A stretch of 64,000 nucleotides of DNA from Pictodentalium vernedei. Its lineage: Eukaryota; Mollusca; Scaphopoda; Dentaliida; Dentaliidae. Under the pieces are notes generated by a model. The model worked only from the letters and a program-made list of their open reading frames with translations. It was not told the DNA's origin and did not search any database. The position numbers and the translations under genes were made by a program. How positions within the stretch are numbered: position 1 is the stretch's first letter; each line of letters opens with the position of its first letter. Positions 42,568 through 55,045 of this stretch are shown here, piece after piece. The stretch is taken from assembly GCA_031216915.1 (NCBI GenBank), contig CM062295.1:177830927-177894926 (forward strand), in the 5' to 3' direction.

Positions 42568-42698
42568 ATGGAAAAGAGAATTTAGTTGAACAGACAGATG
42601 AAAAATTACCCAAACTTCATCCGGCTCATGATTTGTTTTTGTGGGCAGTGTTAATTAACAGGCAAGAAATGGCAAAGATGTTTTGGTTAAGAGAAAAG
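42568..42698 (+). CDS. TRPM: TRPM channel exon 5 of window
   Basis: The acceptor 'tttttacttcag' ends at 42567 and the donor 'gtttgt' begins at 42699. The first two bases complete the Asp codon from the exon at 18571. The exon ends in phase 0. It encodes 'GKENLVEQTDEKLPKLHPAH' then 'DLFLWAVLINRQEMAKMFW'. The latter is one of the most conserved TRPM motifs ('LWAVLxxRxEMAxFFW') in the cytoplasmic melastatin homology region. This is the strongest single piece of evidence for the family. It follows the 24-kb intron that hosts both DIRS elements. Confidence 0.93.
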
Positions 42699-43104
42699 GT
42701 TTGTTAAAGTACTTTCACTTGGTTTTCTCAATTTTTATATGTTCACAATGAAATGATGAGGGAAAAGAGGCAAAGGGAACATAGAGTTCATCTTTTGCCA
42801 AGAATGTATTGTACATTTGTTCGCCACATCTTTTTATGTAAATATCTATTGAGGTGCATTGCCAGGATTCTATGATAGATGTGCTGCCCTAGCCAGTTCT
42901 TTTTTCTTTTTGGCAGGGATGGGGGGAGGGAATAATAAAAAGTTATGGAATACACCATAGGGCTTATATTTTAGCTAAATTTGGAAGAATCCATTTTCAT
43001 TCTTGCAAAAATGGTTGTGATAATCCATACCTTCTATTAGTTCACCAGGATCTCATGAAGCCACCATGGTTAAACCCCTGATGTATACTGATACCACATA
43101 TTAA
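42699..43104. other. Intron sequence, no gene seen
   Basis: No recognised repeats or exons. Confidence 0.4.
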
Positions 43105-43325
43105 CCCTTCACCAAACACAGCTTTTTAATTTTTAAAACAAAAACTCAATTTGATAATTTAAAAAAAAACAAAAACAATATTTACCAATAAAACCATACA
43201 AATATGGTTGTCAGGGATCCAATGACACCCATATTTGTACAATTTTATTGACAAAATGTCAGGATATTTCAGGTCATGTTACCCTTGTTTTGGTTAAATT
43301 GCTGCTGCTATGTTAGGTAAAGGGT
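43105..43325. mobile_element. TTAA foldback element, family C
   Basis: TTAA at 43101-43104, CCCTTCACC and GGTAAAGGG ends, then TTTAA. The core 'accatacaaatatggttgtc' pairs loosely with 'gacacccatatttgtac'. The body is unlike A, B or D. Confidence 0.6.
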
Positions 43326-43930
43326 TTAATTGACTCAATTCTTTTCACGAACGAATCCTATCAGAGGTGCTGCGTTGGTCGTGTGCAAATCTTTGTGTGA
43401 ATCTATTCTCAGATTCTTGTTGAAATATTAGCCCTGCACCATGACAGATTTTATGACATGGACATTTACTTGATAGGACACTGTGTAATGCTGGGTGAGA
43501 TATGTCTGTCCTAACCAGATATCCTACTCAGAATACATATCTCATTAAATGGGAGAAGAATAAATGTATCCCAGTTCATTGTGATCCTTAAAAATTCTTA
43601 AATTCAAAAATGGGTTATCAAATCATTGAAAATACTTAAATTAATGCAATAGCCTAGAAAGTCCTTGATTTTTGAAGGTCTAGCAATTGTTTCTAGTCAG
43701 GTGTCACCTTCCTGAATGGGCTGACTACACCTTACAAACAACAACCACACAGATTATGGACTTTTAATGTAAACGACTGCTTTCGTAAGAAAAGTCTATA
43801 ACCTGAGCAGTTGTTTACAAGAAAAGTCTATAACCTGAGTGGTTGTTAGCTTAACTTGACAAAGTTAAGATAAGTTATTGCCATCACGCGTGTGGAAGTC
43901 TGTTAGTCTGTGATTTTGTTAGTCTGTGAG
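43326..43930. other. Intron sequence, no gene seen
   Basis: Apart from a short near-repeat, 'agaaaagtctataacctgag' (twice near 43,790-43,840), nothing was recognised. Confidence 0.4.
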
Positions 43931-45330
43931 TCTGTTCACATTTTCTTTAGCACAGGCTACACCCCGTAGTTCTTGTCTGATCATCACTAAATTTCATGTG
44001 CAGGTTCAAGGTCATGTCTGAATGAGAAGGTCCCATTTTGGTCGCGATCAGTCAACTTTGTTGGCTTCATGGGTCCGAAACCCGAAAACCTATAGCACAG
44101 TCTACAGATCATATTTATGGAGGGATTTCATTGTAACTTGGTAGGATGACTCTGTATAATGTCTAGATGAGAACGTCTTATTTTGGTCTGGTTTGGTCAA
44201 CTTCAACAGCTGCAGGGGCATGTGATTTAGATTCCTTTAGCACAGTCTACAGTTTGCATTTATAAAGGGATTTTCTTGTGAATTGATAGGATGATTCGGT
44301 TAGATGTCTAGATGAGAACGCCATATTTTGGTCATGATTGGTCAACCACGATGGCCACACAGGCACGTGACCTTGATTTGTTTAGCACAGTCTACAGTTC
44401 AAATTTATGATGTGATTTCATTGTAACTTGGATGACTCGGTATGATGTCAAGATGACTATCCTATTTTGGTCAAGATAGGTCAGCCATTACCTCTGCTTG
44501 GGCATGTGACCTAAATTCCTTTAGCACTGTCTACAGGTTGTATTTATGAAGAGATTTCATTGTAACTTTGTTGGATCACGCAGTGTGATATCTAGTTATT
44601 TCATCCTGTAGCCCTGTTTTGGTTGAGATTGGTCAAACATGAGAGCCGCACAAGTTCAAGTCTAAATTCTTTTATCACAGTCGACACCTCTTATTATTCT
44701 TGTTGAATGCATAAATTGTAAGGTACAGAACTTAATGTATTGTCAATTGTTACAATTCTTGTCTTATGTAATAATCCTTTCATAAACATGGAGAATCCTT
44801 TCTTTTTGTGTGATGTCTAGATGAGAACATCCTAGTTTGGTCATGATCTGTCAACTGTGACAGCTGTTGGAGTTCAAATCCTAAAGTCTTTATTTACCAC
44901 AGTCTACAGGTCATATTTATGAAGCAATTTCAATGTAACTTGGTAGTATGACTTGATCTGATGACTAGATGAGAACATCCTGCATGTCTTTTGGTCTAAA
45001 TTTGGTCATATTGGTCTGTGGTGAGAGCCTCATGAGCCCTTGCTCTTAAAACCTTCGACACAGCCTACAGGCCATATTTATGAGATGATTTTATTTCAAC
45101 TTTGTAAAGAGACTTGGTATGGCGATGTTCAGATGAATATCCCATTTTGTTTCAGATTGATCAACCATGAGAGCCATATGAGGCCCCAGGCCTCAAACCT
45201 AATTCATCTACCACACTCTACGGGTATTTTGGGGGAATAATTTTACAATAGCTTAGTAACTTTGGTTGACATATGTTAACTGTGATGGGCACATCAACCC
45301 AGGCCTCAATTCTTTAGTACAGTATACACC
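43930..45330. repeat. Tandem array T4, about 150-165-bp units
   Basis: About eight diverged units share 'agcacagtctacag', 'catatttatgaagggatttc', 'ttgtaacttg', 'gatgtctagatgagaac' and 'ttttggtca.gatt.gtcaac'. Non-coding. Confidence 0.8.
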
Positions 45331-46213
45331 TCAGATTATTCTCATTGAAAACATAGCAGTTCCCCCCAATTTCCCATATTTACGTACTGCACTGACTGGT
45401 CACGCATGTCTGAGCTCAACTCTGTCATAAGCCCATCCCTTACTTTACAAATGTGAGTTACCAAGTGGCCCTTCTGAATCTTAGCACATCCTTCTGCTTT
45501 TCAGTTTTAAAATAAAGATGATTTTAGTCACAGGTGCTGGTAATTATGACGAAAATAGGTAAGTAGTCTGATGATCATGACAACTAACCTTACCAAATAC
45601 ATATATAACAGCTGGGGTACCCTGGTCCCGTACGTTGGCAATGAAAATACTTCAGTGATCGAGACATGCTCTTGCAGTTCATGGTTCGACTTCCACTTTG
45701 CAATTTTCAAAATGATTCACCCAAACAAAAAATGTCATTGAATATGATTACGAAGAATAACTGGTGCACAGCAAGGTGGCTAATTAATAGGAACCAACAT
45801 CGTAAAAAACATGAGTGAAGTTTTGTCAACTGCTTTGAAAACACTTGTAAAATGGTGGCTAAAAATTTATCATTTCACATAACCAACGGACATTCATAAT
45901 AAATTGGTGTATTGTTGCACTGTTTATCTGTAGTTTTACCATTTTTGAATTGGAATGTTGGATGAGCACGTAAAATATTGAATCGCACCATGCGAGCGAA
46001 ATTTTGTTGATTAGATTGCACCTGGGAGATCTTGCTTCGCAAACAGCGATGCGAACTGAAACAAAAAATACCCTGACAATAATCACTATACCGGTGTACC
46101 CCGATGATATATCCTGAAATGTGGGTTATTTGAGTTGGCCAAATCACCCAAGAATAAAATGTGATGCGTTGAATGTATTGAGAGTGAAAGAGTTGAATTT
46201 CAAGATTGGTGAC
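45331..46213. other. Intron sequence, no gene seen
   Basis: The overlapping minus-strand frames at 45859-46330 lack any recognised domain, and one of them runs into a family G element. Confidence 0.4.
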
Positions 46214-46468
46214 AAGCCAGAAAATAAGCAGACTGTCATCTGCAAAAGGAGGTCCCCAGAGGGTGAATTTAGTTGATGCTACCCTGCACAGCAGGGTAGC
46301 ATCACTAAATTTACACTCTCTGAACCTCAATCTGAATAAGGATCTCAGGCCTAAACAGAAAGAGGCACCCAGAGGATCAATTTGCCCTCTTTAATGGGAT
46401 AGCATCATCAAATTCACCCTCTGGAGACCTCATTCTGCACATGTCAGACTGCTTATTTTCAGGCCTGA
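46214..46468. mobile_element. Foldback element, family G, copy G3
   Basis: Ends 'gccagaaaataagcagactg' and 'cagactgcttattttcaggc'. Contains 'gaggtccccagagggtgaat' and the inverted 'attcaccctctggagacctc', plus a central 'ctaccctgcacagcagggta'. Confidence 0.7.
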
Positions 46469-46796
46469 ATGGTGACTGGCTTATATAATGGTATCGCAAT
46501 ACAACACAATTTGGGTGTCCGCAACAGTACCCGTATCATGGGTTGCCATATTGGTATGTATCAGATTTTCAGGATATTGTCCCAAGCCTAAGCTGCAACG
46601 TCATTGACACTTTCATTTTTTGTTTCCACTTAGTCAAACATCAGTATGAGTCCCTGTTGTCCTGCATTCAAAGTGAGCAGACTCGACATAACATTTTTAT
46701 TAGCTCTCCAACGAAGCCAGGTGCTGGAGACAGCAGATTTGAGATAAACAGATGTAAAAATCAACACTGCATCCATCCATCCATTTGTGAATATGG

Positions 46797-47188
46797 CCCC
46801 AGAAAGTAGATTCTCAGGCCATTTTTTTGTAAAACTGCATGTGGGTGGGATTTTTTTATTTTATTTTTTAGATTTGTAATTATTTTCTTTGCCATCAAAA
46901 GTCCATGTTCTTGGTTTGCTTTAGGTTTTAGACCTCTTAATCTACATAATAGCATGGGTGGCAGTGTATTTCATCCCTTGTGTGCAAAAAGGCTTTGCAA
47001 TGCTAAAGCATTGCAAAACCTTGTTACACTCAAGGGACACATTTATCAGTTTTATTAACTTGGGTATAATATCGGACATGAACCATTTTTTTTAAGTATG
47101 TATTGGTTATAAAAAGAGAGCATACAGCAGCCAAAAAGACCATGTGGGAGTGCCTTAGAAACAGATTTTTAACTTTTTTAGGTCTATC
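46797..47188. mobile_element. Family F element, copy F3 (inverted)
   Basis: Reverse orientation relative to the other copies: starts 'gaaagtagattctcaggcca' and ends 'cttagaaacagatttttaac'. The core 'gctttgcaatgctaaagcat' lies near 46,990. Confidence 0.75.
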
Positions 47189-47214
47189 GGTTATTTTTAT
47201 ATGAGCGGGCCATA

Positions 47215-47581
47215 TTATGGTATGGCAATGCCTGTCTGTCTGTCTGTCTGTCTGTCCACCTGTCCATTCGTCTGTCCGTTAGCTTTTGTTTGTCCACGCA
47301 ATAACTTGAAAACAATACCTCCAGCAGATACTGTTTTTTTATGGTTGATTAGTCATGACCAGAGGATGGTTTTATTTGATAACCAGCATTCTGGCATATC
47401 CAATATGGCCACTATGGCAGCCATCTTGTATTTTCAGGGACTTTTGGTTGTCCACGCGATAACTTGAAAACTATAAATCCAACAGATACTGTTTTTTATG
47501 GTTGATATTATGATATTAGTCATGACTAGAGGATGGTTCCTTTTGATAACCAGCATCAATGTCCATCCATCCATCCATCCA

Positions 47582-47636
<55 letters not shown>

Positions 47637-48010
47637 ATCTGTCCATCTGTCCTTTAACTTTTGTTTGCCCACGCAATAACTTGAAAACAATACATCCAAC
47701 AGATACTGTTTTTTATGGTTCATTAGTCATGACTAGAGGATGGTTCCTTTCAATAACCAGCATCACTGTCCGTCCGTCCATCCATCTGTGTCCATCCGTC
47801 CATGCCCATCTGTCCGTCTGTCCATCCGTTAACTTTTATTTGTCCATGCTATAACTTGAAAACAATACATCCAACAGATACTGTTTTTTATGGTTGATAA
47901 GTCATGACTAGAGGATGGTTCCTTTCGATAACCAGCATTCTGGCATGTCCAATATGGCCACAATGGCAACCATCTGGGAGTTTTGGTGACTTTTGATTCT
48001 CCATCCAATA
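47215..48010. repeat. Tandem array T5 with GTCT/CTGT microsatellites
   Basis: Three to four units, each with a (CTGT)n or (CCAT)n run, then 'gtccacgcaataacttgaaa', 'acaatacatccaacagatac', 'gttttttatggttgat' and 'gtcatgactagaggatggtt'. Some end with 'ccaatatggccac'. Confidence 0.85.
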
Positions 48011-48393
48011 ACTTGAAAAGAATACATTCAAGTTTAATGGGTCGTAAGCCAGGAATGTACAATTATTTTTGAAGGAATTATTGACCTTTTCTTCAACTAA
48101 AAATTTCTTCACAAGCGCAATTTCTTCATAGGAGGATGTACATTGATTCACCACTGGCAGTGCACTTGTTTATTATTACTGTGAAGTTAAGTCCTGTCAT
48201 GGTGTTGATCTGTTGTTGAAATGTGGTCAGCCAATTGTGATTTGGGGGGGGGGGGGGGCGTGTGTCATTTCTACTCACCTTTAGCATTATGATATATACT
48301 TGGTGGCTCTCAAACTTGAAAAACATTTTATATGCCACATGGTGGAGGGTTTAATCACTTTTAGCATGAATCTCAGTTTGCTATCTATTTTAG

Positions 48394-48494
48394 GAACACA
48401 TGGCTTGGGCACTGATTGCAGGGTCAGTGATGCTTAAGATGTCAAATTTATCATCAGATAGTGAGACAAAGGCATTGATAAAACATGGTGCAAA
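48394..48494 (+). CDS. TRPM: TRPM channel exon 6 of window
   Basis: The acceptor 'ctatctattttag' ends at 48393 and the donor 'gtaagt' follows 48494. Phase 0 in, two bases out. It encodes 'EHMAWALIAGSVMLKMSNLS' then 'SDSETKALIKHGA', and the Lys codon is finished by the next exon. This is the TRPM segment after 'MAxFFW', where family members have 'xxAxALVACxLxKxMA'. It follows the previous exon in frame (REK then EHMAW). Confidence 0.88.
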
Positions 48495-49666
48495 GTAAGT
48501 GCATTTATACCATGATTGTTTTGTGTGATAAAAGCGCATGTGAAATACAGGAAAAACTCCACCTTGGGTCATTCATTTCAATCCTTCAGACTCCCGTCTT
48601 GTTGTGATCTGTCTTATTTTTTCAACTGTTAACCCCCTCTGCCTAACAATATTGGGACAGATATCGTTTGTTTTATTTTTTAGTTTAATTTTTTCAGTAC
48701 AGAGTTTGTTAAAAAAAAGTCTATTAACTCCCCACCTGCTGTGTATTTATAACATTTTTTTTTATCACAAAATCAAGTCATAGCTGCTATGAAACAGCCA
48801 TGTTCAGATCTGATGAAAAAATCGCGAACTTAATAAAAATTCAGAAATAATTAGTCAAGATGTTGATTTAATATCCTGATTTACAAAGAAAAAATTTGTT
48901 AACTTATCATAGTAGCAAGAAATTTTCTGTATCATGTGTGCATTCACTTGCCAAAAGAAAAAGTACCTAATATGTTTAAGAATATTATTTTTTACAATTT
49001 TTTATTAGAGAATGCCAGCAGTGCTTCTGGGAAGTTTTTGGAAATTAATTTTTGTGAGTCAACTCTTTTTTTTGTGACGTGAATACTCTACCATCCTGTT
49101 AATATATTATTGGCTTTGCCAGTAACATTTTTTTTTTTTTAAATTATTCATTCAACCATAATTTATTCAATTTCCTCTACTCTGTTGACAAATTATTTAT
49201 CTTACAAAAGAATGTATTTCCCCCAATACAAGAGAAAATGTCTAGACAAAATACAAACCTGTATTGAGGGTATTAACTGTATGTGTGATCATTCGATTCA
49301 GAAAAAGATAATTTTATCCCTGCACTCATTAAAATTGATTACACATGTTTTTATTACAGTAACTATATGATAAATAAATCACCAGCTCAATGAAATAAAT
49401 TTGACTACATCAATTTTTTTCCATGCTGATATTTTTATATAGGCCTACAATGCTTTCAACACAAAAAATAAAACAAAAAACCATATAGCTGAAACACTGT
49501 GATAAACTTCAGTGGTTACCATAAAGTACTATGAGGTCATGATCTTCATTCAAAAAAATCTATTGATTGACACCGAAGGATTTTCAAAATAGACATCGTT
49601 AAAAACTGTACCCCATCCCTTCATCATGTGATTAAGTCAAGAAGTGATGAATTGTAAGATCAATTA
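48495..49666. other. Intron sequence, mostly unassigned
   Basis: Contains eroded foldback-like sequence near 48,725-48,870 ('ttaactccccacctgctgtg', 'gtcatagctgctatgaaaca') related to family E at 18,130. The rest is AT-rich with no recognised exon. Confidence 0.45.
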
Positions 49667-49825
49667 GTTATTACCACCATGTGGGTTTTTGAAAAGGTGT
49701 ATTGAAGTCTCAACCTCGCCTCTGGGTCATATATCAACTCATCCCAATGGACTCATCAATATATGTCCAGAGACCAGGTCTCTACTTAGTATACCATCTT
49801 GGTAACCTACGTTGTAGTAATAACC
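49667..49825. mobile_element. Foldback element, family H, copy H1
   Basis: Ends 'gttattaccaccatg' and 'gttgtagtaataac', inner 'ggtgtattgaagtc' and 'cagagaccaggtctctac'. A better-preserved copy is at 57,089. Confidence 0.65.
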
Positions 49826-50339
49826 TATATGTATTCACGTCTATTAATAAACAGGGTTTTTTTCCCAGGTAATTGTTTTTTACATGTCTGAGTTTCTATC
49901 ATATTTGTTATGCATCAAAACAACTGGCATTTGTCAGTGTAGATTTTGACAGGTTGACAATTTTCTCCAGCATTTGTGGAATTTTAATGACAAGGGAGGT
50001 TCCTGACAAACAAGAATTTTTTGGTGACCTAATACCTAAAATCTTGTTTGGCAGATTGCATAGAGTTCCTTTACACAAGGAAAATGTATAAAAAATGGTA
50101 TGAAAAATCACAAAAACCCTCAGCAATCTTTCAATTCATGTATCACCAGGTCACTTTTGGTGGTTCCTAACTAAAAAATTGTTGCTACTTTCTATGCATA
50201 TTTTGGAAAGTTTAAAAATAAATTCATGAGTGTGAAAGAAACCCACTGTGTATTAGCATCCTCTTCTTAGGGATGCAAAAATTGAAAACAAATTACATAA
50301 CCCTTTTGAGTCAAGATAACCCCAGTCCCATTGAGCTCT

Positions 50340-50610
50340 CTTTTGTCAGGGTCTTTTTTTTTAACAAGTTGAGTGTTGGATTATTTTGGGTGTCAAAATT
50401 TTCTCACTTGTCATTGACTTGTTACAATTTATGGAAGAAGGCCTGGAGGCACTCTCCCATAAATTATGACAAGGCAAATTCACACTGACTTATTAATTTC
50501 ACTGCTCACCACTGCTCTCCAGGGTACTCTGGCTTCCTCCATCTTGTAAAACTGCCTGACACAAGGTGGCCCTGGCTGTCAAAAATGTTATTAAACTCCA
50601 ATAAATAAAT
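50340..50610. repeat. Fragments of family K and of a variant SINE tail
   Basis: 50340-50470 holds 'gagtgttggattattttggg' and 'gttacaatttatggaag', as in family K. 50515-50610 holds 'ggcttcctccatcttgtaaa', 'actgcctgacacaaggtggc' and 'ttattaaactccaataaata', a SINE-like tail. Confidence 0.5.
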
Positions 50611-50672
50611 AATTTCATTTCAAAGATAATTAAGATAATTTGGAGTACATCCAAGGAATATGAAGCCTTTAA

Positions 50673-50915
50673 CCCTTTACCTAACATGAAAAGCAGACGA
50701 CACTTGCAAAAAAAATTCTTGAATAACTAATTTTTTTCATTTTTTGTCTCAAAAACATAGGTTATGACCCCTCGTTGGAATGAGCTTGACGAGCTCGTTC
50801 CAATGAGGGGTCATAACCTATGTTTTTGAGACAAAAAATGAAAAAGTAATGAAAATTAATTGGCAATTTTTGAGAATAGTGCTGGCCGGTTTTGGCTGTT
50901 ACGTTGGGTAAAGGG
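50673..50915. mobile_element. TTAA foldback element, family A, copy A6 (inverted)
   Basis: TTAA at 50669-50672 and 50916-50919. It runs from CCCTTTACCTAACATGAAAA to ACGTTGGGTAAAGGG, i.e. opposite in orientation to A1-A3. The arms include CTCGTTGG against CCAATGAG, so here the two arms do not match perfectly. Confidence 0.85.
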
Positions 50916-50959
50916 TTAAGTTGTGCCACCAGCACTTCAGAATAAAGATCAAATATTCA

Positions 50960-51400
50960 ACCAAGGACGTGGCTAGAGGTATCTGATTGGGGGTGTAGGG
51001 TAGTGAATTTCTAACTAGGGTGAGGGATCAGGAGGGGGAAACCCCTTCCCAGTCCCCCCACCCCTCAGTTGGAAATTCACTACCGAGAAAAATTTTGAAA
51101 ATGAAGCCATGAAAGAGGGCATAAAATTGGTTCTAGTAACAGAAATGCCAACACATTTATGATAGAATTATCAGGTTATTATTATTTGGTATTATTCTGG
51201 GAATTTAATATGTGCAAAACAAATGCTCAAGCTGAGAACTTTGAGTAATTCACACTCTCCTAATATTAAATGAGATCTTATGCAGGAATTATAAGTTTTC
51301 GATGTTTCATCATTTTGTAACTGTGAATGATAGAATTAACTCCGGATAACGATTTTACATGATGTGATTTTCTTGAAGTGCATTTTGAGGATTTTCACAT
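50960..51400. repeat. Dispersed repeat R1, copy 2
   Basis: Partner of 2690-3100: 'gacgtggctagaggt', 'ttttgaaaatgaagccatga', 'acacatttatgatagaatta' and 'ggataacgattttacatgat' in the same order. Confidence 0.75.
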
Positions 51401-51734
51401 AGATGAATTCCATGTAAATCAGAAACTTATACATGACTTTCATCAAAATAATGCTTTGGCTTTTCTGGCATCTGGTGGCATGAAAGATTTTTTTAGTTAT
51501 TATTTAGCAAGATACATTGTGTTCCAGTTACTGCATTCCATGCAAATTACTTGGACAGGTAATGGGTCACATTTACATAAACATATATTACTACAAAAGT
51601 CTATAACAATTCTTTTCTATACAGAAGTGAAGAAAGAAAGTCACGAAAGATACTAAGTATCTAAATTTGAGAGAAAGATGACAAAAGGGAAAGAAATAAG
51701 TGACGAAATGAGAGCTCAAGTGAGCATTTTGTGG

Positions 51735-52330
51735 CAGGAGAATTTTGGTGTCGGATTTTGAAGTCCTTTGATTTTGTGATAGACTATCATGAGGGAAATG
51801 ATATCCACAAAAGGGTGTTTTGTTCACACAATCATACCAGAGTTATGGCCCTTGTAGGACTTAGAAAAATAGTAAAATGAACGTTCATTTTCAGATTTGT
51901 CATGTCAGATTTTGATATCCTTTGGTATACTGATAGACCAGCATGAGGGACATCATATGCACAAATTGTGTTTTTTGTCCCAAAATTCATTCCAGAGTTA
52001 TGGCCCTTGTAGGACTTGGGCCCATACATCTGTACATCCATCCACACAAACATTTTGTGTTATAACTCTGGCAATAGACCAAGATGGGAGAAATGATATC
52101 CAGAAATTATAGGTTTTGTCCACATGTACACCCCAGAGTTATGGCCCTTGTAGGACTTAGAAAAATAACACAATTAACATTTTGCATTATAACTCTGGCA
52201 TCGGTTGTCAGATTTTGATGTCTTTCAGTTTGTCCCATGGGGGACATGATATTCACATATCAGGGGTTTTGTCCAAACATTCCTACCAGAGCTATGGTCC
52301 TTTTAGGATTTAGAAAAATAACAGAATTAA
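51735..52330. repeat. Tandem array T6, about 140-bp units
   Basis: About four units share 'gtcagattttgatgtccttt', 'gatagaccagcatgaggga', 'catgatatccacaaattg', 'ccagagttatggcccttgta' and 'ggacttagaaaaataaca'. The array is interrupted by family F copy F4 and a SINE tail and resumes at 52,890-53,010. Confidence 0.8.
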
Positions 52331-52732
52331 GGTCTAAAAAAATAAAAATCTGTTTCTCAGGCCCTCCCACATGGTCCTTTTGGCTGCCGCATGCTCTCTT
52401 TTTATAACCTATCCAAATGTAAAAAAAGTCAAAATCGAATGGATTATGTCTGATATTTTACCCAAGTCAATAAAATTGTCCCTTGAGTGCAAGAAGGCTT
52501 TGCAATGCTTTAGCATTGCAAAGCCTTCTTGCACTCAAGGGACGTAATACACCACCACCCATGCTATTATGTTGATTATGGGGTCTAAAACGTAAAACAA
52601 ACCAAGAACATGAACTTTTTAATGGCAAAGAAATAATTACAAAAATAAAAAATAAAATAAAAAAACGCCTGCACGCATGCAATTTTACAAAAAATGCCCT
52701 GAGAAACAGAGGATCTACTTTGTGAGGCCTAA
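52331..52732. mobile_element. Family F element, copy F4
   Basis: Ends 'ggtctaaaaaaataaaaatc' with 'tgtttctcaggccctccc' and 'gccctgagaaacagaggatc' with 'tactttgtgaggcct'. The core is a perfect palindrome with 32-bp arms (52478-52509 and 52512-52543). It lies inside array T6. Frames on the minus strand repeat among the copies only because the DNA repeats. Confidence 0.85.
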
Positions 52733-52739
52733 CCTTTTA

Positions 52740-52838
52740 CATTATAACTTGTATCCATGTTGCAATCATGATTAACCACTGTGCAGAAGTATGTGACCTT
52801 AAACACTAATAAATAAATAAATAAATAAATAAATAAAA

Positions 52839-52889
<51 letters not shown>

Positions 52890-52890
52890 C
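52740..52890 (+). mobile_element. SINE tail with (AAAT)n
   Basis: 'aagtatgtgaccttaaacac' and 'taataaataaataaataaat' extended to about 80 bases. The tRNA-like head is absent. Confidence 0.7.
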
Positions 52891-53009
52891 TAGTGATAGA
52901 CTAGCATGGGGGAAAGGATATCCACATATTGCAGGTTCTGTCCATGCTTATACTTACCTCAGTTATGACTCTTGTTAGACAAAGAAAAACTGTCTCTATA
53001 AACTTTTTG

Positions 53010-53918
53010 CATGTTGTTTTTTGTCAGTGTGAATATTTTTGATTGAATGATAACCAAAACCTTTATAAATCTTTATGATACCCATACTGAATGGGTATGC
53101 AGGGGAATAAGGGGAGTTTAACCAAGTTTGACTTCATGTGTGTGTGTTTATTCAAAATAGCAGATATTTATACCATTTTAAGAAATGCCACCATTCCAAT
53201 AAATACTTGTGAGCTAAAAAAAAATACAAAGCACACAAAGCACAAAGGTGTCACAAAATAAATTAGAAAAAAAAAGTGCAACACAATGCGTGTCATATAC
53301 CCCCACTGCAATACCATAGATAGTATATGCAGTTGGGGAGGAGGGGGAGGCAGGAGGGGGGAGGGCGGGATTGGAGTGGGAATGAGAAATTGTTTTTACT
53401 TTAAAATTAATTTTGAGGGATTTTATACACAGATGCCCCTTTTTTGCTTAAAAATGAATTTTGAAGCATTTCTATTAATTTTATGCAAACATAAAAATTT
53501 CCCCCCGATGACCCTATGGGGTGGATGGGTGGGGTCAGGAATGTTGGTCGATGTTTTTTTCCACTTTGAAAACAAATTTTCACTCAAATGAAATGCCCCC
53601 TCCCCATGCCCTCCCCTCACCAATTCTTGTCAACTCATTTTATAGCAAAAAAAATTAACCCAATAAACCCATTCACTCACAGTTAAAAGTAAGCCATTGA
53701 CATGGTCACTGTGTGAATGCATGATTTGCTGCTTAACCTGGAAGCCAGAAAATAGAGATTTAGAATTCCAGGACTAGGAAAAAGGGCCCTTTTAGCATTA
53801 CTGGAACTTCGATCAGGCATTTATATCACCTGATACAACAACGTTATAAATAAATAGATTACTTCATGCTAATTAGCCATTACATGTATGTCACCTCAAG
53901 TCCTGAGAATACCTTTAA
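53010..53918. other. Intron sequence, no gene seen
   Basis: Contains a G-rich tract near 53,333-53,380. Forward and reverse frames across it show no domain. Confidence 0.4.
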
Positions 53919-54161
53919 CCCTTTACCCAACGTAACGGCCAAAACCGGCCAGCGCTATTCTCAAAAATCGCCAATTAATTTTCAAAATATTTTCATTTTT
54001 TGTCTCAAAAACATAGGTTATGACCCCTCGTTGGAACGAGCTCGTCGAGCTCGTTCCAACGAGGGGTCATAACCTATGTTTTTGAGACAAAAAATGAAAA
54101 AAATTAGTTATTCAAGAATTTTTTTTGCAAGTGTCGTCTGCTTTTCATGTTAGGTAAAGGG
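53919..54161. mobile_element. TTAA foldback element, family A, copy A7
   Basis: TTAA at 53915-53918 and 54162-54165, ends CCCTTTACCCAACG and GGTAAAGGG. The central palindrome has perfect 54-bp arms (53991-54044 and 54046-54099), with CTCGTTGG paired to CCAACGAG. This is the best-preserved copy in the window. Confidence 0.9.
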
Positions 54162-54165
54162 TTAA

Positions 54166-55045
54166 AATACACCTTTAAAATATACCGAAATCCCTTTGGA
54201 ATGGACACCAGACAGTCAGGTAAATTGCACACACATAAACCGAGGACTCAATTCTCTGCTAACCGTACTTTTCCCAGGACATGGAATAATATTGAACCAT
54301 CCGTTTAAAATTATCCAAGATCACTATTCAAAAATACTCTAACTAAACAATTTCTAAGTTCGTACTCTCTACCTATCAACTGGTACAATCCAGTATGCCC
54401 AGACTGTAGGTCATAGCTCTGTTTATCTCATCGCTACCTCTTTATTCAACTCATTCTTCATCACATGCCAGAAAAGAGAATAATAAATTTCTCACATGAC
54501 AGAAAGAACCAGCCTAACATATCATCTGCAGTAGGGCTATAAATTGCCCTCTTATTGGATAACATGCTGTTGTCAGGATTGCCTCGATTGTCACGTCTGC
54601 TTCTCATTTTCATTTCTCTTCTTTCATTTTTTTCCCTTTTTTTTCTTTGCTTTTTTTCATTTTGTTTGTTTTTCCTTTTTTTTTTAAAACGTGAATGGCA
54701 GGAAGACAGCCACTAGTGGCTGCATCATCGCCCTGTGGTGCTGTCATGTAATTGTGAATAATGTTACCTCTATCTATATTTTTTGTTTTTAATTGTATAC
54801 ATGTTGTAATACTAAAATAAATCAATCAGTTCTTCTTTAAAGAACTTTCTCAGGTGATCGAGTGATTAAGGACTCTTGGGGACTCTTGTTTCATTGAAAG
54901 GAATGTATTTTTGCGGTCAGATTATTCGGGTAAACTAATGTCCATGTATGCAGTAATTTTAGTACCTGATCAAGCAGGGTATATTAATTTTGTTATTTAC
55001 AACATTGTCTTGTTCATATCCTAACTGCAAGTGTCTATTTTTCAG
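54166..55045. other. Intron sequence, no gene seen
   Basis: Pyrimidine-rich tract near 54,600-54,685. No recognised exon or repeat. Confidence 0.4.

Noticed and set aside
52467-52682. Minus-strand frames repeated in the family F copies
   Set aside because: Conserved only because the elements are copies. Frames in other copies carry indels and different ends, with no sign of codon-level constraint.
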